Positions 19,325-31,325 are shown, numbered from the stretch's first letter. The stretch: DNA of 64,000 bases from Sepioteuthis lessoniana (GCA_963585895.1 OY757916.1:18311629-18375628); one strand, 5' to 3'. Notes: a model not told the origin generated them from the sequence alone. A program made the numbers and translations.

Positions 19325-19655
19325 CTAAGGTTTCTTGGTTTAATGGCATATAAACCTTTATAGGTTATTGTTATGGTCAAGGGGAGGTTCAAATGATAAC
19401 ACGACACGGAAATGAGGGATAAGAAATATATTGAAAGAAAATTGTATATACGTAAACGATAGCTGGGAGAAACCTCTCCTCAGCTTAACACAATCATGAA
19501 TATTAACGTCCGTTCTTGGTGACGGCCCGCCGAGACTTCGCAGAAGAGAGCTTAGTGGGTATATGTCACATGAAGGCTAGTCCATCTGTAGGGGAGGTAC
19601 CCCAACAGTTATTTAATGCCAAAGCCATTCTTCAAGAAGAACAGTAAGTTTCGGT
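19325..19655 (-). repeat. Family B tail split by a solo LTR
   Basis: 'ttggtttaatggcatataaac' runs to 'ataggttat', then the LTR, then 'ttaatgccaaagccattc'. Removing the insertion restores the standard hairpin-tail sequence. Confidence 0.78.
19369..19607. mobile_element. Solo LTR, family L2 (239 bp)
   Basis: Begins TGTTATGGTC and ends CCCCAACA, with TGTT/AACA inverted termini. It is flanked by the 5-bp duplication GTTAT (19,364-19,368 and 19,608-19,612) and interrupts a repeat whose uninterrupted form is known from many copies in this window. No ORF. A solo LTR of an LTR retrotransposon is the simplest reading; orientation is not resolved. Confidence 0.85.
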
Positions 19656-19656
19656 T

Positions 19657-19860
19657 TCTTTGTTTAATGGTATATCAACCTTTGTTGGTTATTTAACGCC
19701 AAAGTCCTCCTTATAGAAGAACATAAGTCGTACTATTTAATCCATAGCTGCGAGGATAAGGGGGTTCATACCTTTCCCAAGTGAACGTAATAGCGCGACT
19801 AGAGTTCGAACTCGCTTACTACGGTTCCGTAGGCCAGCACATTAACCATTACATTATCAT
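19657..19860 (-). mobile_element. SINE family B, copy
   Basis: Tail 'tggtatatcaacctttgttg', 'gttatttaacgccaaag', then body and B box complement 'gagttcgaactcgc', then 'cattaaccattaca' (A box complement). Confidence 0.72.
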
Positions 19861-19861
19861 A

Positions 19862-20148
19862 TTTACCCAACCCCTCTGCTCGGGCAGGATATGAAACAAG
19901 GTCAATTTTTTAAGCGGAGTTTAACAGAGTTTTCCTTCTCCTAGACTAGTTGCCTCACCAAGGCTGAAGAACCTAGTCTGTCCTACTATTTACCCATAGC
20001 TGGAGGGAGAATAATTGGATTCATACCTTTCCCAAGGGTATTAGTGCTATGTGAAATGCAATCAGTCTCGTCCAGGATTTGAACTCGTGTCGCCGTGTCC
20101 ATTTCCTGCGAGGATAACCATTACACCACGGGCACCTCCATAACATTA
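19862..20148 (-). mobile_element. SINE family C, copy 3
   Basis: Minus-strand A box 'cccgtggtgtaatggttatc' (complement near 20,125) and B box 'gagttcaaatcctgg'. Body and 3' end 'cagaggggttgggtaaat' align with copies 1 and 2. Confidence 0.82.
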
Positions 20149-20149
20149 A

Positions 20150-20865
20150 CCATTACATTATGAAGTCACCCCGCCAAGCGTCTAAGTCGCAGTCAACAAC
20201 TGTTTAACGTTTTTAAAGTTCCCTACCAAGAAAGCGCTTAACTCTTATGGGCAGTTTTTTGCTACACAAGGAGATGAATAGTTTCAAGTAATCCCATTTA
20301 TCCCGAGAAAGGTTTTTGGGATAACTTGAATTCGATTAAAATGTCCGACATTAAGATTATACACGTATATTCACAAGATATAAATCCACCCACATGCCTT
20401 GACATATGCATATATAAATATGTTCAGGTGTGCAGTACGTATTTTTATAAATTCTCGTGTTGTTGATATTATGACGTACAACAACACAAGTTTAGTAATT
20501 GATTTGGCTTGATGAAATTTACAAAGAGAATTGAACATGATCATGATTCTATTTCATAGAAATTGAAATGAAGTTGTTTACTGAGCAAACGAAATAATGG
20601 AAACTTATATTAACAAAAAAAACAAAACAAAAAAAAAAACAAACAGTAAGTAAACGTAATTTTTTTTTATCAACAATTTTTCTATCTACTGAATTTAAGC
20701 GGTTTCGAATCGAAAATTTAAACAAAGCAAGAAAAAAGTAAGAAAAACGTCTACTTGATTGCCAATTCAGTGGTTGTTGTTTTTTTTTGAAGATTTTACA
20801 TTGAGCGTTTTCATTATTCCGAATATTTTACAAACTATTGTCAACATTATTTGTTGAAATTTCTG
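20150..20865. other. Unassigned AT-rich stretch
   Basis: A-rich runs near 20,610-20,650. No gene. Confidence 0.5.
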
Positions 20866-20867
20866 CG

Positions 20868-20962
20868 ATGAAGCTTGATAACTTTTATCATTTAGAGTAT
20901 CCGGACTATTAGCTTCATCTTCATTGTTATATCCTAACGTTTCGGTCGATGCATCATTTTGC
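20868..20962 (-). repeat. Second copy of the CCGAAACGTT repeat
   Basis: Minus strand reads 'atcgaccgaaacgttaggat', 'ataacaatgaagatgaag', 'ctctaaatgataaaa', colinear with 12,555-12,630. Confidence 0.6.
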
Positions 20963-21835
20963 CTAAATCTTTGTTGTTTTATGAATGTCTGAGATGAAGT
21001 GTTATCGATTTATCTGGACTATTGGTTTTCATTTCGGATTATTGCTTTCTGAAATTCTCTAATTAAATAATTCTTAGTACAGGTTACGGAAGCAAAATAT
21101 GGAACATTTTTTAAAATGTTGATTTTTAGACAGATTCATACATTTTTTAAAAGAAATGCGATAAATCAAAACTCTCATGATTAGCTTCGAACACTTTTTC
21201 ATTAAAATTCAACCTAATATGAGTGAGCAAGAAAAGAAACAACAAAGAATTGCTTAACGCCGAAACAAAACCAAAAAAAATTCCGAAATAAGCTCAGACC
21301 TTAACCCCCTTGTATGGGTCATTTTAGAAGACAAAACTGCAACTTACCATCCAAATATTGGTTCACTTAAAACTGCTATTGAGGAGGAATGAAATAAAAA
21401 ATCTGAAGAAATTATTTTGAAGGCATATAAATCGTATCAAGGGCGTGTTGATACAATAACTGAAAAAATGGCGGCCGTATTGAGTAAATTTAGTTTTGTT
21501 TCAATCTTCATATTTTGTTGTTTATTTTTAAAAATTAAAATTAATCTTGTTTTTGTTTTTGGAGGTAAACTTGTATCTCCCGTTGAATTAAAATGTGTTA
21601 TTTCAATGTATATATATATATATACATACACACACACATATATATAGTTAATAAACTAAGATCGGTGGAACCTGATTTGGACGGAATCTCGATTAGCTTT
21701 GACATATTTACTCCCTTCGTTATTCTTTATTTGCGGGTTCGAGTCAAGGGTGACCTAGGCACTAGCCTGAACAAATTTTTTCATATTTTTTTTTCCATTT
21801 TTTTTTTTTTTTGCACAGTCTTGCCATAGTTTTCT
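20963..21835. other. Unassigned stretch with a short TA microsatellite
   Basis: AT-rich. TA/CA run near 21,606-21,645. A pyrimidine run at 21,780-21,815 directly precedes the Tx1-like LINE. No gene recognised. Confidence 0.5.
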
Positions 21836-21935
21836 TCACATTCCCCTATACCCATTTTTTCCAATTGCCTCCTGCAGCAACAACAGCCACCTACAGCAAT
21901 CCATCATTCTTCCCCTCAAGTTACCTAAAGGAACC

Positions 21936-23233
21936 ATGGGGGAAAATTCCATAAACAACCAAAAAGATATATTCGGAAACGACCTGGAGGCCCTCTCAAA
22001 GAAGCCGGAAGAGCCAGTAGCTGGACCTTCCACATCAACTCAGAATGGCCATCGTTACCGGTCTCTCAAATGAACAAGGAATCCTCGCTCCCAGCCAGTT
22101 CCATTCTACCATGGCAAAGAACGCCAACCGGGCCAGCAACGCCTCTCTCCTGGTCCATTAAAAATACAACACTGCAACAGTATTAAAAGGACAGAGTTGG
22201 GAAGTATGCTCCCTAATTTAAAGGAACAGAGATATTTCCCATTCCAGAATTGGTGGCTGAAGTCGAACCAAAGACTCTGTCCTACATCATGACAAATTTA
22301 AGGACCAGGAGGTTGGCAGGAATCAGACGTGAAACCTTCGAGGAGCTCTTAGAATCCGCAGGCACCGCATGCCGATACCTATGCCGGCGAAGTTTCGCTG
22401 CTTGGGATGTCCTGCTGCCCTCGGAGGAGCTGGCCGTGAAGCTGGCCGGGAGCAATGTCTCCACAAAACACTTCCGGCTTTAGCCTAAATACAAGTACTA
22501 GGCAAATTAAAGGGATTGTGTGTAGCGTCTCAGTGCAACTGAATGGGGACGTCCTTGCAGCTTAATGAGCGCTTATGGCAGCGTCGAAGTGGTGACGACG
22601 GTGCGCTCGGCAAACGGGACGGCACACGGTGACTTCGTCCTGAACATCTGCCTTAATATGGAGGACTTCCAGGCCATCCCACACATACTGACCGAAAGAG
22701 ACCAGCAGATGATGGTGGTCGTGAAGAGCAGGAGGACACTCTGCTGGTCCTGTAAACAACTTGGTCATTTATCAAGAACCTGCCAACAGACATCAACCAT
22801 CAACAACAACAGCAACATCAACAACAGGAACCTGGGAAAAACCACCTGCCCAACCACCAATCCTGCCCTGGAACCTGAGAATCACCCATACGAACTGGAA
22901 GAAGGGGGAAGCCAGGTGACCAGAATGGGGGAAAACCCGATCCACAAAACAACAGCACCAGCAACAGAAGCAAAAGCAAAAGCAACAAAAACAGAACCAA
23001 CAACCAAAAAAGCAGCAGTGACAACATCAGAACCAACTGGACCAGCAACGTTAATACAACTTCCATCTCAACCTCCATCGCAAACTCCATCTCCTGCGAA
23101 AAAATCAAGAAAAAAAGCAAAAAGGAAAAACAGAGAGAAAGAGAGAGAACAGCCTAAGGAGATGGACACCTCTACAAATCTAAAGAGGCGAAGAGACAGT
23201 GGGAAAACCAAAGCTAAAAACCTCTGCAACTAG
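21936..23233 (+). pseudogene. LINE ORF1-type nucleic-acid-binding protein, frameshifted
   Basis: Likely start at 21,936 in a good context (gaaccATGG), reading MGENSINNQKDIFGNDLEAL before a stop. The frame continues as ELVAEVEPKTLSYIMTNLRT at 22,250-22,483 and, after another shift, as SVEVVTTVRSANGTAHGDFV at 22,565 onward. A CCHC zinc knuckle (CWSCKQLGHLSRTC) lies at about 22,740-22,785. It is followed by a low-complexity Asn/Thr/Lys-rich tail ending in a KKSRKKAKRKNREKE basic stretch. Family role: RNA binding and RNP assembly for target-primed reverse transcription. At least two frame changes make this copy a pseudogene. Confidence 0.75.
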
Positions 23234-24040
23234 CCCACTACCCCTACAGAAAAGGAAACTGCTCAGTCATTACCAAAGGTCACACCACAGCAGACCCCAG
23301 CACTATTTCTATGACAACAACAAGCACCTCAACCACCCCATCTGAAGAATCCCCACAAACACCCCTAACAAACCCCTTAGCATTAAATTCCCTTCTCCCC
23401 AACTCTTCCCTCTTTCTCACCCTCCAGACTGTTCTCCAGGTCTAGATCATTAAATAGACTCCCCACCAACAGACCAGATCATCCACAAGATCGTCCAAAT
23501 TCACAGCCCTCTAAAGCCCGACAAAAGGCAAAATCAGCGTCTGCTGAAGAAATAGCCTTGGTGACTTTGTGCTTTGTGGAAGCTGAAGAACTTCCTGCGG
23601 ACTTTTTACCCCGCAGAGCACTCAAGCCAGTCCTTGATTTAAAAAAAAATCAAAGAAAAAACATTTCAAAAATCATTTCAAACCCATATCTGTTCAGGTG
23701 TGTACCCATTGTGACCACCTTTGTTCGCCCGGTAGGGAACCGCACGACAGTTGTGTGGAGTCTCATTGAGAAAGCCAGTCGGGTGAACATAAGGTTGGCG
23801 AGAATGGAGAGCCCCTCATTAAAAAATGCATAATCTTATTGTTCAGTGTGGGTTCTTGATTATGTTCACCCATCTTTTTATAGAGCCCTAAAGTTGAAGT
23901 TCCATCTAATTATCGGAGGTGTGTCCAGAAATAGCCGTGTCACCACTGAGCTCGACACGGACACCTTGAGTCATGCCGTCGGCATCCTCACCCTTGAGGA
24001 TTTCCGTGCCATAATCAATAGTGAATAAGGTAAGAGGGTT

Positions 24041-27000
24041 TGATGGTTCTAAACCTTGCCACTTTGAATATGAGGGGACTGAGGGATCCTAGTAAGTGTG
24101 CGCTCTTACTTGGTGAACCCTCGAACCTCAGAGTGGAAGTTGTTGCAGTGGAAGAGACTCTCTTCACTTGCACAGCGGACTATGTCGTCCTTTCAGCATA
24201 GGCAGCCGTAGCAACGTTGGGGTCTCCTTGTTAATTGGACACAGCCTTAATGCGGATGTAAATCTAGTTCTTGCAGATGACGGGAGCCGGCTGGTTGTGA
24301 TCGATGTTGCCGTTAAATTTTCGAGTTCCGGGTGGTCACGGTTTATGCGCATAATATCGCTTCAGAGAGGGTCTCCTTTTTCGGCAATTAGTGCTGTTCC
24401 TCGACAATCCAAAACGGATAGTTTTAGTGGGTGATTGGAATGCAATCCTTGACACCAAGATAGGCAAGGTCGGGAGAGGAGCTAGAGGGTCTGGAAAGTG
24501 TGAAAGCAGCCTTTTCGACTTGATGGCCCGTCACGATTTGGTCGACAGGTTTTGGTCTGGACCACCCAGGGAGGAAGATGTGGTCGCGGTTCACCCTCTG
24601 TCCATGCCAGATCCTATCTGGACAGAGTGTTAATTAGAAGAGATGACACAGATTTTGTTACGTGTCCCATGTTCCACTATGCAGTGTGGACTGGCCATAG
24701 GCTTGTTATGATCAGTCTGTGGTCAGTCTGAGAGGCCTAGTCTAGCCGGCTACTGGAAGTTCAATGCCGTCTTACGGGAGATACGAGACTTCCGGAACCG
24801 GCTGGAATCCCTAGTTCAGCGAGCACTAGTGGGGACAGTTACAAGGAATAAGTGGTGTTGATCTCTTAAATATTGGATTATTGATTTCGCCATCAAATAC
24901 GGTCACCAGCTCAACATATAAAGGACCAAGGTGGCAAAATCTTTTGAAGATAAGCCTCCCCGGAGGTGGAAGGGGGAATTCCCTAACAGTAGATTTAGCT
25001 AGACGGGATCTTGAACGTAAGGCTAGCGAGCGTTACAAGTGATATGTTAGATCAAGGTGAAAAAGAGTTCGCAACAAAGCATTGAAATGCAATGCGTTCG
25101 CGCAAGAGGAAGGGGGACGAAGGTTCCTCTTTCGGTATATCGAATCGGTCAAGTCCCCGGAAGTGCACGTGATCCTATCACATCGTGAAATGTGCGAGGC
25201 CTTTCGAGCGCACTTCAGTGATCGCTTTGCTCACTGTCCTGGCCTCCTGGTTCAGGAGTTTCGTAGCTATTTGGCCGACTTCCCCTGTTTTTTGGAGGCT
25301 GAAGCGGTTAGTTGCTAGGGTTTGGTTACTGAATGGGGAGTCCGTTATGCGTTGAAGCAGGTTGGCCTCAACAAATTGCCAGGACTAGATGGTTTACCCT
25401 ACAAAGTATACTTGAGGCTGCCGGACATGTTTGCGCCTATTCTGACGGAGGTGTTCAACCATTGGTTCGCCCAGGGAGCCATCCCTGGTAGCTTTAGCAA
25501 AGGCGTGATCACATTGCTGAAGAAAGGTGGCATGTTTTGCAGGACTTAGATGACTATCGGCCAATAATTCTGCTTAACACCAAGTTAAAGATTTTGGCCC
25601 GGATCTTTGCGAACTGTTTGCCGCTTGTCATTAGCGATCTGATCGAACCTGAATTGAACTACGCAGTGCAGGTAAGATCAATCTAAGATAACTTGAACTT
25701 GATGCGTGGGGTCCTAGAGAGGTTAAAAGACGGTACCGAAGCCACGCTGATCATTTTGGATCAGTCCAAGGCCTTCGATAGGGTTGACTATCGGTTCTTG
25801 GTGACTGTTTTGGAAACCGTCGGATTCCAACCGAAGTTCCGCAAATGGATTAGTATAATGTACCACAGGCAGTGGTGCAAGTAAACGGGAAGCGCTTGGA
25901 GGGTTTCGTGATCGTGCAGTCGGTCCGGCAAGGTTTCCCTCTGTCTCCTCTTCTCTGTCCTCGCTTTGGAGTCACTGCTCCTTAGGCTTAGGAATAGGAA
26001 GGGAAGTCGACCCAGAGCAATACCCGTCTTTTGGCAACGGTATCAACGTACAATAATGATATCACTGTCTTTGTGTCCCGCCGTCTGGAAATGCAGGCTG
26101 TGTAGAAGGTAGTTGCGAGGTAGGAGCAGATAGCAGGGGTCAAAATCAACATTGATAAGAGCGAAAGTTTGCGGCTAGGTGCCCGAAAGGGCTTTTCCGC
26201 TGGAATGACGAACTCATCTGAATCCCCGGGGCGTGGTTCGGGCCAGACCTCCAACTGGAACGAAATCGGCCGGAGATACAGTCCAAAGAAGATGCCCATG
26301 TAGATACCTTGCTTCGTAGGTGGCTGTTTTTAAAGGGCTGGGCTGAGGTGTGTTCCATGTACATCTTCCCCATGATCCTTTACCGTTTGTTTGTCTGTAC
26401 TTCCTCTGTCTAAGAACAATCGGCTGACGTTTCAACGATCCTGCTACAAACTACTTTGGAGAGGCCGAAGGCCGATTGTCCGTAGACAAATTTGTTGTCA
26501 ACGTCCGTGTAATGGGGGTCAAGTTAAGCTTGATCTGGAGAACCACAGGTTCGCTGAAAGACTGGGTTACCTAGGCCGACCCTTGTCGAAGGACACAATG
26601 TGGAGACGAAAGGCGAGCGATACCTTTACTCACCTCAAGTCAGACCTCCAATGCTGAAGGTAAACGTAGGCTGAAGGGCGAAGCACTGTTTGTCCACAAA
26701 CTAGCTGTAGCTAGAATTGTGATTTGGCTGACGCGAAAGAAGGGATTGTATGACGGTACAAACTTTTCTCATCATGATCTGATTCTGTTTAGGCATCAGC
26801 TTTGGGTCAACATTAGATGCGATAGAAAACGCTTTGACTACAAAACATTCGACAGAAGGTGGGTGCATGCAGCGAAACTGGTCGTATGAAAGGGGGCAAT
26901 GTTGGACTCATCCTTCCCTCCTCTTCCTGCGCATGGCGACTTTTAACTTGGTTCTTAGGGACCCTACCTCTGGTAAGTAAGATTGCTTGTCTCCCAAATT

Positions 27001-27075
27001 CCCTAGTTAGCAGTATGCTGCGAGTCATTATCCTCGTCATCAAGTTGTTAACCTCCAAGATCTTCCCCGCCCCCA
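24041..27075 (+). pseudogene. LINE ORF2: APE endonuclease and reverse transcriptase, heavily degraded
   Basis: The endonuclease begins LNLATLNMRGLRD (24,041) and retains RIVLVGDWNAILDTKIGKVG (24,420-24,480). Reverse transcriptase pieces: GLNKLPGLDGLPYKVYLRLP (25,370), DDYRPIILLNTKLKILARIF (25,548), motif A DQSKAFDRVDYRFL (25,757), and ITVFVSRRLEMQ preceded by YNND (26,046-26,057) where YADD is expected. This is followed by GVKINIDKSESLRLG (26,137). The C-terminal region includes NRLTFQRSCYKLLWRGRRPI (26,405). Many stop codons and frameshifts are present, so no product is expected. Confidence 0.8.
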
Positions 27076-27404
27076 TTCTTTGCTGCTCTCTAATCCCAAT
27101 CCAGACCCAATTTTCTGAAAATCTTAGGATTCATAATTATATTCTCATTTCTGTAACCCATATAAATTTCCCGCACCGTGTCCTACCCCATGCGTTTCTT
27201 TTATCTCTTCATCCTAGTCTCGCTTCCCCACGTCTTGTTTTCGGTCCCCTCAGAGACCGAAAGACAGTCAGTCTCCATTTTATAGACGGAGGGATGAGAG
27301 AGTAACCAAACGGGTTTTTCTTTCGTTTTTTCTTTCGGCTTTTTCTCCCATCCCCATCATGTTTTCATCAATTGTATATATATATATATATATATACTTT
27401 CTTT

Positions 27405-28080
27405 AAGAAAAAACAAAAACCGGTCACATTAGGATTATAGATTTATTTCCATCCTGTTATGGGTTTTGATATAAATCAAAAACACCATAAAAAAAACTAA
27501 CAGAACTTCTTCAGATCTTATGGATAAAATAATTCAGAATAGACAAAGGGAAGAAGGGTGGGAGAGGATAGAAGAGGGTTGAAGAGTTTTCTCTTCATTT
27601 AGCCCACTTCCGTTTTTTTTTTTAATTTATTGCCGGTTGGAATTATGGTAAATAATTTTTTTATTTTTATTTTTTAAAATCTAAATACATTTCGACTTAA
27701 AACTCCAGATTTAATACTAATTTAGATAATACAACTTTCTTTAAAAACTCTACGTAAGGATGCAGTAATACTAATATAAAATTAAATTCAAAATTTGAAA
27801 TTAAAATTTTTAATTTCAAATTTTATTTTCGTGCCTATTAATTCAGTTACTCATCCATTGAAAAGTACGTACCCATCACATGGTTTCTTCTCCTTTTTTT
27901 TTTTTTGTTTTATTTTATTTCATTCATTTCACCTTAAATCTCAATGTAATCCTATGTTATTTTATTTAAGCATTATCTATTATAATTTGTCTATAGTTTA
28001 AATTTATTCCTATGTCTACATCTAGCTATTAATTCACATCTCTTATTTAACAATTTTTCAGGGTCTGGGTATATCATTAT
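27405..28080. other. Unassigned AT-rich stretch
   Basis: Very AT-rich. No ORF or repeat family recognised. Confidence 0.5.
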
Positions 28081-28081
28081 T

Positions 28082-28082
<1 letters not shown>

Positions 28083-28114
<32 letters not shown>
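28083..28114. repeat. (TA)n microsatellite beside the palindrome
   Basis: Pure TA run directly left of the palindrome arm. Confidence 0.92.
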
Positions 28115-28119
<5 letters not shown>

Positions 28120-28157
28120 CCTCGGATGGAAAATATATGAATTTTATTTACAAAATA

Positions 28158-28229
<72 letters not shown>

Positions 28230-28274
28230 CATATTTTGTAAATAAAATTCATATATTTTCCATCCGAGGGTTTT
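28115..28274. repeat. Perfect long palindrome: 46-bp arms around (TA)n
   Basis: The left arm 28,115-28,160 begins aaaaccctcggatggaaa. The right arm 28,229-28,274 is its exact reverse complement, with no mismatch seen. The spacer is almost entirely TA repeat, so the whole 160 bp could form one hairpin or cruciform. The right arm lies 14 bp from the stop codon of the candidate exon, so the left arm looks like an inverted copy of that 3' flank. Confidence 0.93.
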
Positions 28275-28288
28275 AAGTAAGGTTTGTC

Positions 28289-28572
28289 TTATAGAGCAAA
28301 TGCGGTATTTTGGTGATTGCGGCGTGCCTGGCGAAGGATGAATTCCTTATTGTATTGTATGAATGGGTCGGCGAATGTGGCTCGCAAGGAACCCTTAGTT
28401 CTATAGTTTACCATGACCGCTCCCTTTCTCCTCTGCCACAAAAAGGTTAGGGCCTTGTGCTCCCCAAAATTTACAAACATGTGCATATTTTGGAAATAAA
28501 AGAAACCGGATTTGGACGGACGCTGTTTATCGAATACAACCTGTTTGCTGTTCTGTGTTTGTTTTATTACCA
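28289..28572 (-). CDS. Possible 3'-terminal exon of an unidentified host gene
   Basis: The minus-strand frame of about 94 codons ends at TAA (28,289). Composition is balanced and coding-like: QRPSKSGFFYFQNMHMFVNF, KALTFLWQRRKGAVMVNYRT, FADPFIQYNKEFILRQARRN. GC is above the surrounding DNA. Directly upstream on the minus strand is 'gttgttttcttag', a good polypyrimidine tract plus AG, which would place a splice acceptor at about 28,573. No ATG opens the frame there, which fits an internal-start (spliced) exon. No domain is recognised, and it resembles none of the transposon families in the window. Alternatives: fragment of an unrecognised retroelement gag, or a processed remnant. The 3' side is disturbed by the palindrome and no clear polyadenylation signal is seen. 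Confidence 0.45.
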
Positions 28573-28599
28573 CTAAGAAAACAACTTCTTTTGTTTAAC

Positions 28600-30890
28600 G
28601 AAAATACACATTATATCAGTTTTATAAGAGAGTCGTTTATTATCATACAAGAATATTCCTAATTTTGCTTCTACACCTTGTAAGTTTTATGTTAGTTAAA
28701 TTATCTTTCTTGATTCCTGGTGTCCTATAATAAACTTTTAAACTGATCTTACTTTCACTTAAGATAATATTCATTGTGTTTGAATAGAACATTTTTTAAC
28801 TATGGTACAAAAATCATTTCTTTTATGCATTAAATTTTTTAAAATGTAATCCTACTTGACACACGAAAATTGAAAAGAGGCTTCATCTTATTTTCTCATT
28901 GGAAATTAAAGACAAAGTTCATCTTATTTTTTGCAAGAAAATTAAAAATGAGAACATTGTCTCTTCTCAATGAAAAAAAAAAAGTGTGCATTTTATTTTA
29001 GGGATAAAAATTCAAACGTGGGTTCTCATTCGTCAAAAATTTCCTTAATATCTAATGATTATTTTAAACTTCGTGACGACAAAACAGGAATGATTTTGTT
29101 GCTGTGGGCATAAAATAAAATAAAAATCTTTAGAATTACTTCAGCTTCCAAGAATAAAAAAATGCAAACAGACGTTTATTTATTAGTTATTCATTTTTTA
29201 AAATAACGTTTTTAAAACTAAAACTCTAAAATTAAGAACTCTTCAAAAATTGTAATTGAATTATTTTTCATATTTTTATTTCCTTTATGAAAATGAAAAT
29301 CGCAAAAAATTGAAGTTTTAAGGCTTTCTTTTTAAAAGTTACATAATTTCATTAATGCATCCAAACTTTTGATAATTTAATTTGCCGAATTCTTATCATG
29401 ATGAATTTCAATAGACAAAATCGATTCTTCGTCAAATTTCGGGCAAGAATTTTTATACAAAGAAATTTAATTTAGTATCAATTTCATTTATTCGATCTCT
29501 GTTTATTTCTTTATTTCTTTCGTTTCTTCTCATTGTGAAACGTTTATTTGTTTTATTAACAATAATTCTTTACTTAGTAACTTTTAACAAAATAATTTTG
29601 TCTCAAGATAGAAACTAAACAGTACATAGTGTAAAGTTATGGGTACCGAAAACTAACACTGCAAATCAAGTTCGAATCCCGACTGAGGCCAAGAATGTTC
29701 CTTATACACGCATAAACTTGAGAAAAAGTATTTTTCTCTCTTCAAAGTCTATCCACTGAACCGTCTTGTTATTTGCTTGTCACAATAGTAAATAGAGACT
29801 AGTAATATTTATAATACTATATTGCATATAAGTTGGAAAAGAGAGGAAAATAGACTCCATCAAATACCATAAGCTAAGAACACAAGATGAGAAGCTCTTA
29901 ATAGCCGCCTGATGATCAACTAGTTTATAAGATCAAGCAATTAAAAAACCAAATAATTGAACAGTTCTTAGTTTAGAATTGCTGACATTCGTTATCACGT
30001 GTGCCTTGTTGCTGTGGCTTAGAATAATCTGATTGTATTCTTTGCAGAGGGGCAAGACTCTTGTCGTTGATGAAGGAGAAAATGAATGAATAAACATCCG
30101 ATCTACAAATTTTGAAGTTTTATTTTGCTAAATTGACTCGGAGAAAAACAAAGTACAAAATCTTTTCTTGTAAGCAAAGAAGGCAGATAGTAGATTTTTT
30201 AAAAAATAGAGATAGTGATAAATGTTCGTTTAAAATAAAGGGACATATTTTGAGTGAAAAATATTTTTGAGTTAGTATATCGCGATGTGAGAGAGAAAAT
30301 GTTGTTATGCCTCAAAGAATATGCAAGTGAACTGCTGCTGATAACGCAAATATAAGCGTAAAGCGTTTCGTCAAATTTAAGGAAAATTAAACAAGTTAAA
30401 ACGAAATGCATTCTTAAAAAAAGAATGTCAATTATCAGCCAAAAGAAATAAACGGAAAGATTTTTGAGTAAGTAATAATCCCTTATTTACTGTTTGTGGA
30501 TTTAGTATAGACAATTTTATACTTACTGAAGAAATATTTATTTCTCTTCTTATTTATACTATTTAGTTAGACTAGAAATTAGCTAAAAAAGTTGGTGATT
30601 TATCAATGAATCTAATAGGTTAAGAAATTGTATCTTTAATATTTTCAGAGGGAAAAGATTTCTAAAATAATTTTGGGTTTTGATTCTTCAATTTTTTGGC
30701 AGCCAGCCAAATATTGTCGTCGGTGAAATATCTCGAAATTCAAAAACCTGCGCTAAATCGTCGATTGGTTTATAAATGCAAAACTACAGATAAAAAACTT
30801 CAGCTTCTCTGACCGATTGTTGCATAAGATTGATTTTTGCATAAGATTTAAGACGTTTGGAAATTCGTTGAGTTAAAAAGGGGTGTCATA
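28600..30890. other. Unassigned AT-rich stretch
   Basis: About 2.3 kb with strong AT bias. The only notable item is a tRNA-like B box 'agttcgaatcccg' at about 29,670, probably SINE debris. No ORF of interest. Confidence 0.5.
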
Positions 30891-30894
30891 ATTA

Positions 30895-31110
30895 GGACAC
30901 TAAAATGCAATTGATTATAAGGCTCCAGTTGAGAAGGTCTGAAGAGTGTGGAGTATCCCTTCGTAGCCATTACTCCCAGATTCACTCTGACACAGATTGT
31001 GAGGACTTGTTAGAGTATCACCTATGAATTGTTTCAAAACTGCACTTATTCGATCGAAATATTTGATGCCATATAAATTTAAATTATTCATATTTAGTTT
31101 CTGATTAAAT
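30895..31110 (+). repeat. Family A head fragment
   Basis: 'ggctccagttgagaaggtct', 'gtgtggagtatcccttcgta', 'actcccagattcactctgac' mark a diverged head. No tail. Confidence 0.6.
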
Positions 31111-31264
31111 ACAGAGCTCTAATTGGAAATGGTGAAGAAAAAAGTGCACAATAATGTAAATATAAATTCACAACGTAAATGATTTCCTGAGTTCTTGAGA
31201 AAAAATAAGCCTAAGCAAGTAGAGAAGATGTTAAGCATTAAATCAATGACTCAGAGGATTTTGA

Positions 31265-31325
31265 CATGTTTGGTTAGGTTGGGTTTTATGGCCTATCAAC
31301 CTTTGTAGGTTATTTAACGCCAAAA
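31265..31325 (-). repeat. Hairpin tail fragment
   Basis: 'ttggttaggttgggttttat', 'ggcctatcaacctttgtagg', 'ttatttaacgcca': the tail directly abutting an LTR. Confidence 0.65.

Larger units (their letters stand above)
21840..27400 (+). mobile_element. Degenerate Tx1/L1-like LINE, near full length
   Basis: A two-ORF non-LTR retrotransposon: a GC-richer 5' region, ORF1 (21,936-23,233) with a zinc knuckle, a spacer rich in CCA/ACC (23,234-24,040), ORF2 with APE endonuclease and reverse transcriptase (24,041-27,070), a 3' UTR and a TA run at 27,376-27,397. Multiple stops and frameshifts make it inactive. Base composition is clearly more GC-rich than the flanks. Tx1 affiliation is by motif resemblance. 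Confidence 0.8.

Noticed and set aside
22818-23120. Leu-rich 100-codon minus-strand frame, membrane-protein-like
   Set aside because: It is the antisense of the Gln/Asn/Thr-rich low-complexity tail of the LINE ORF1; LLL runs come from CAA/CAG repeats.
29900-29945. 'cctgatgatcaactag' as a hammerhead core
   Set aside because: No GAAA, no stem II, no cleavage triplet in place.
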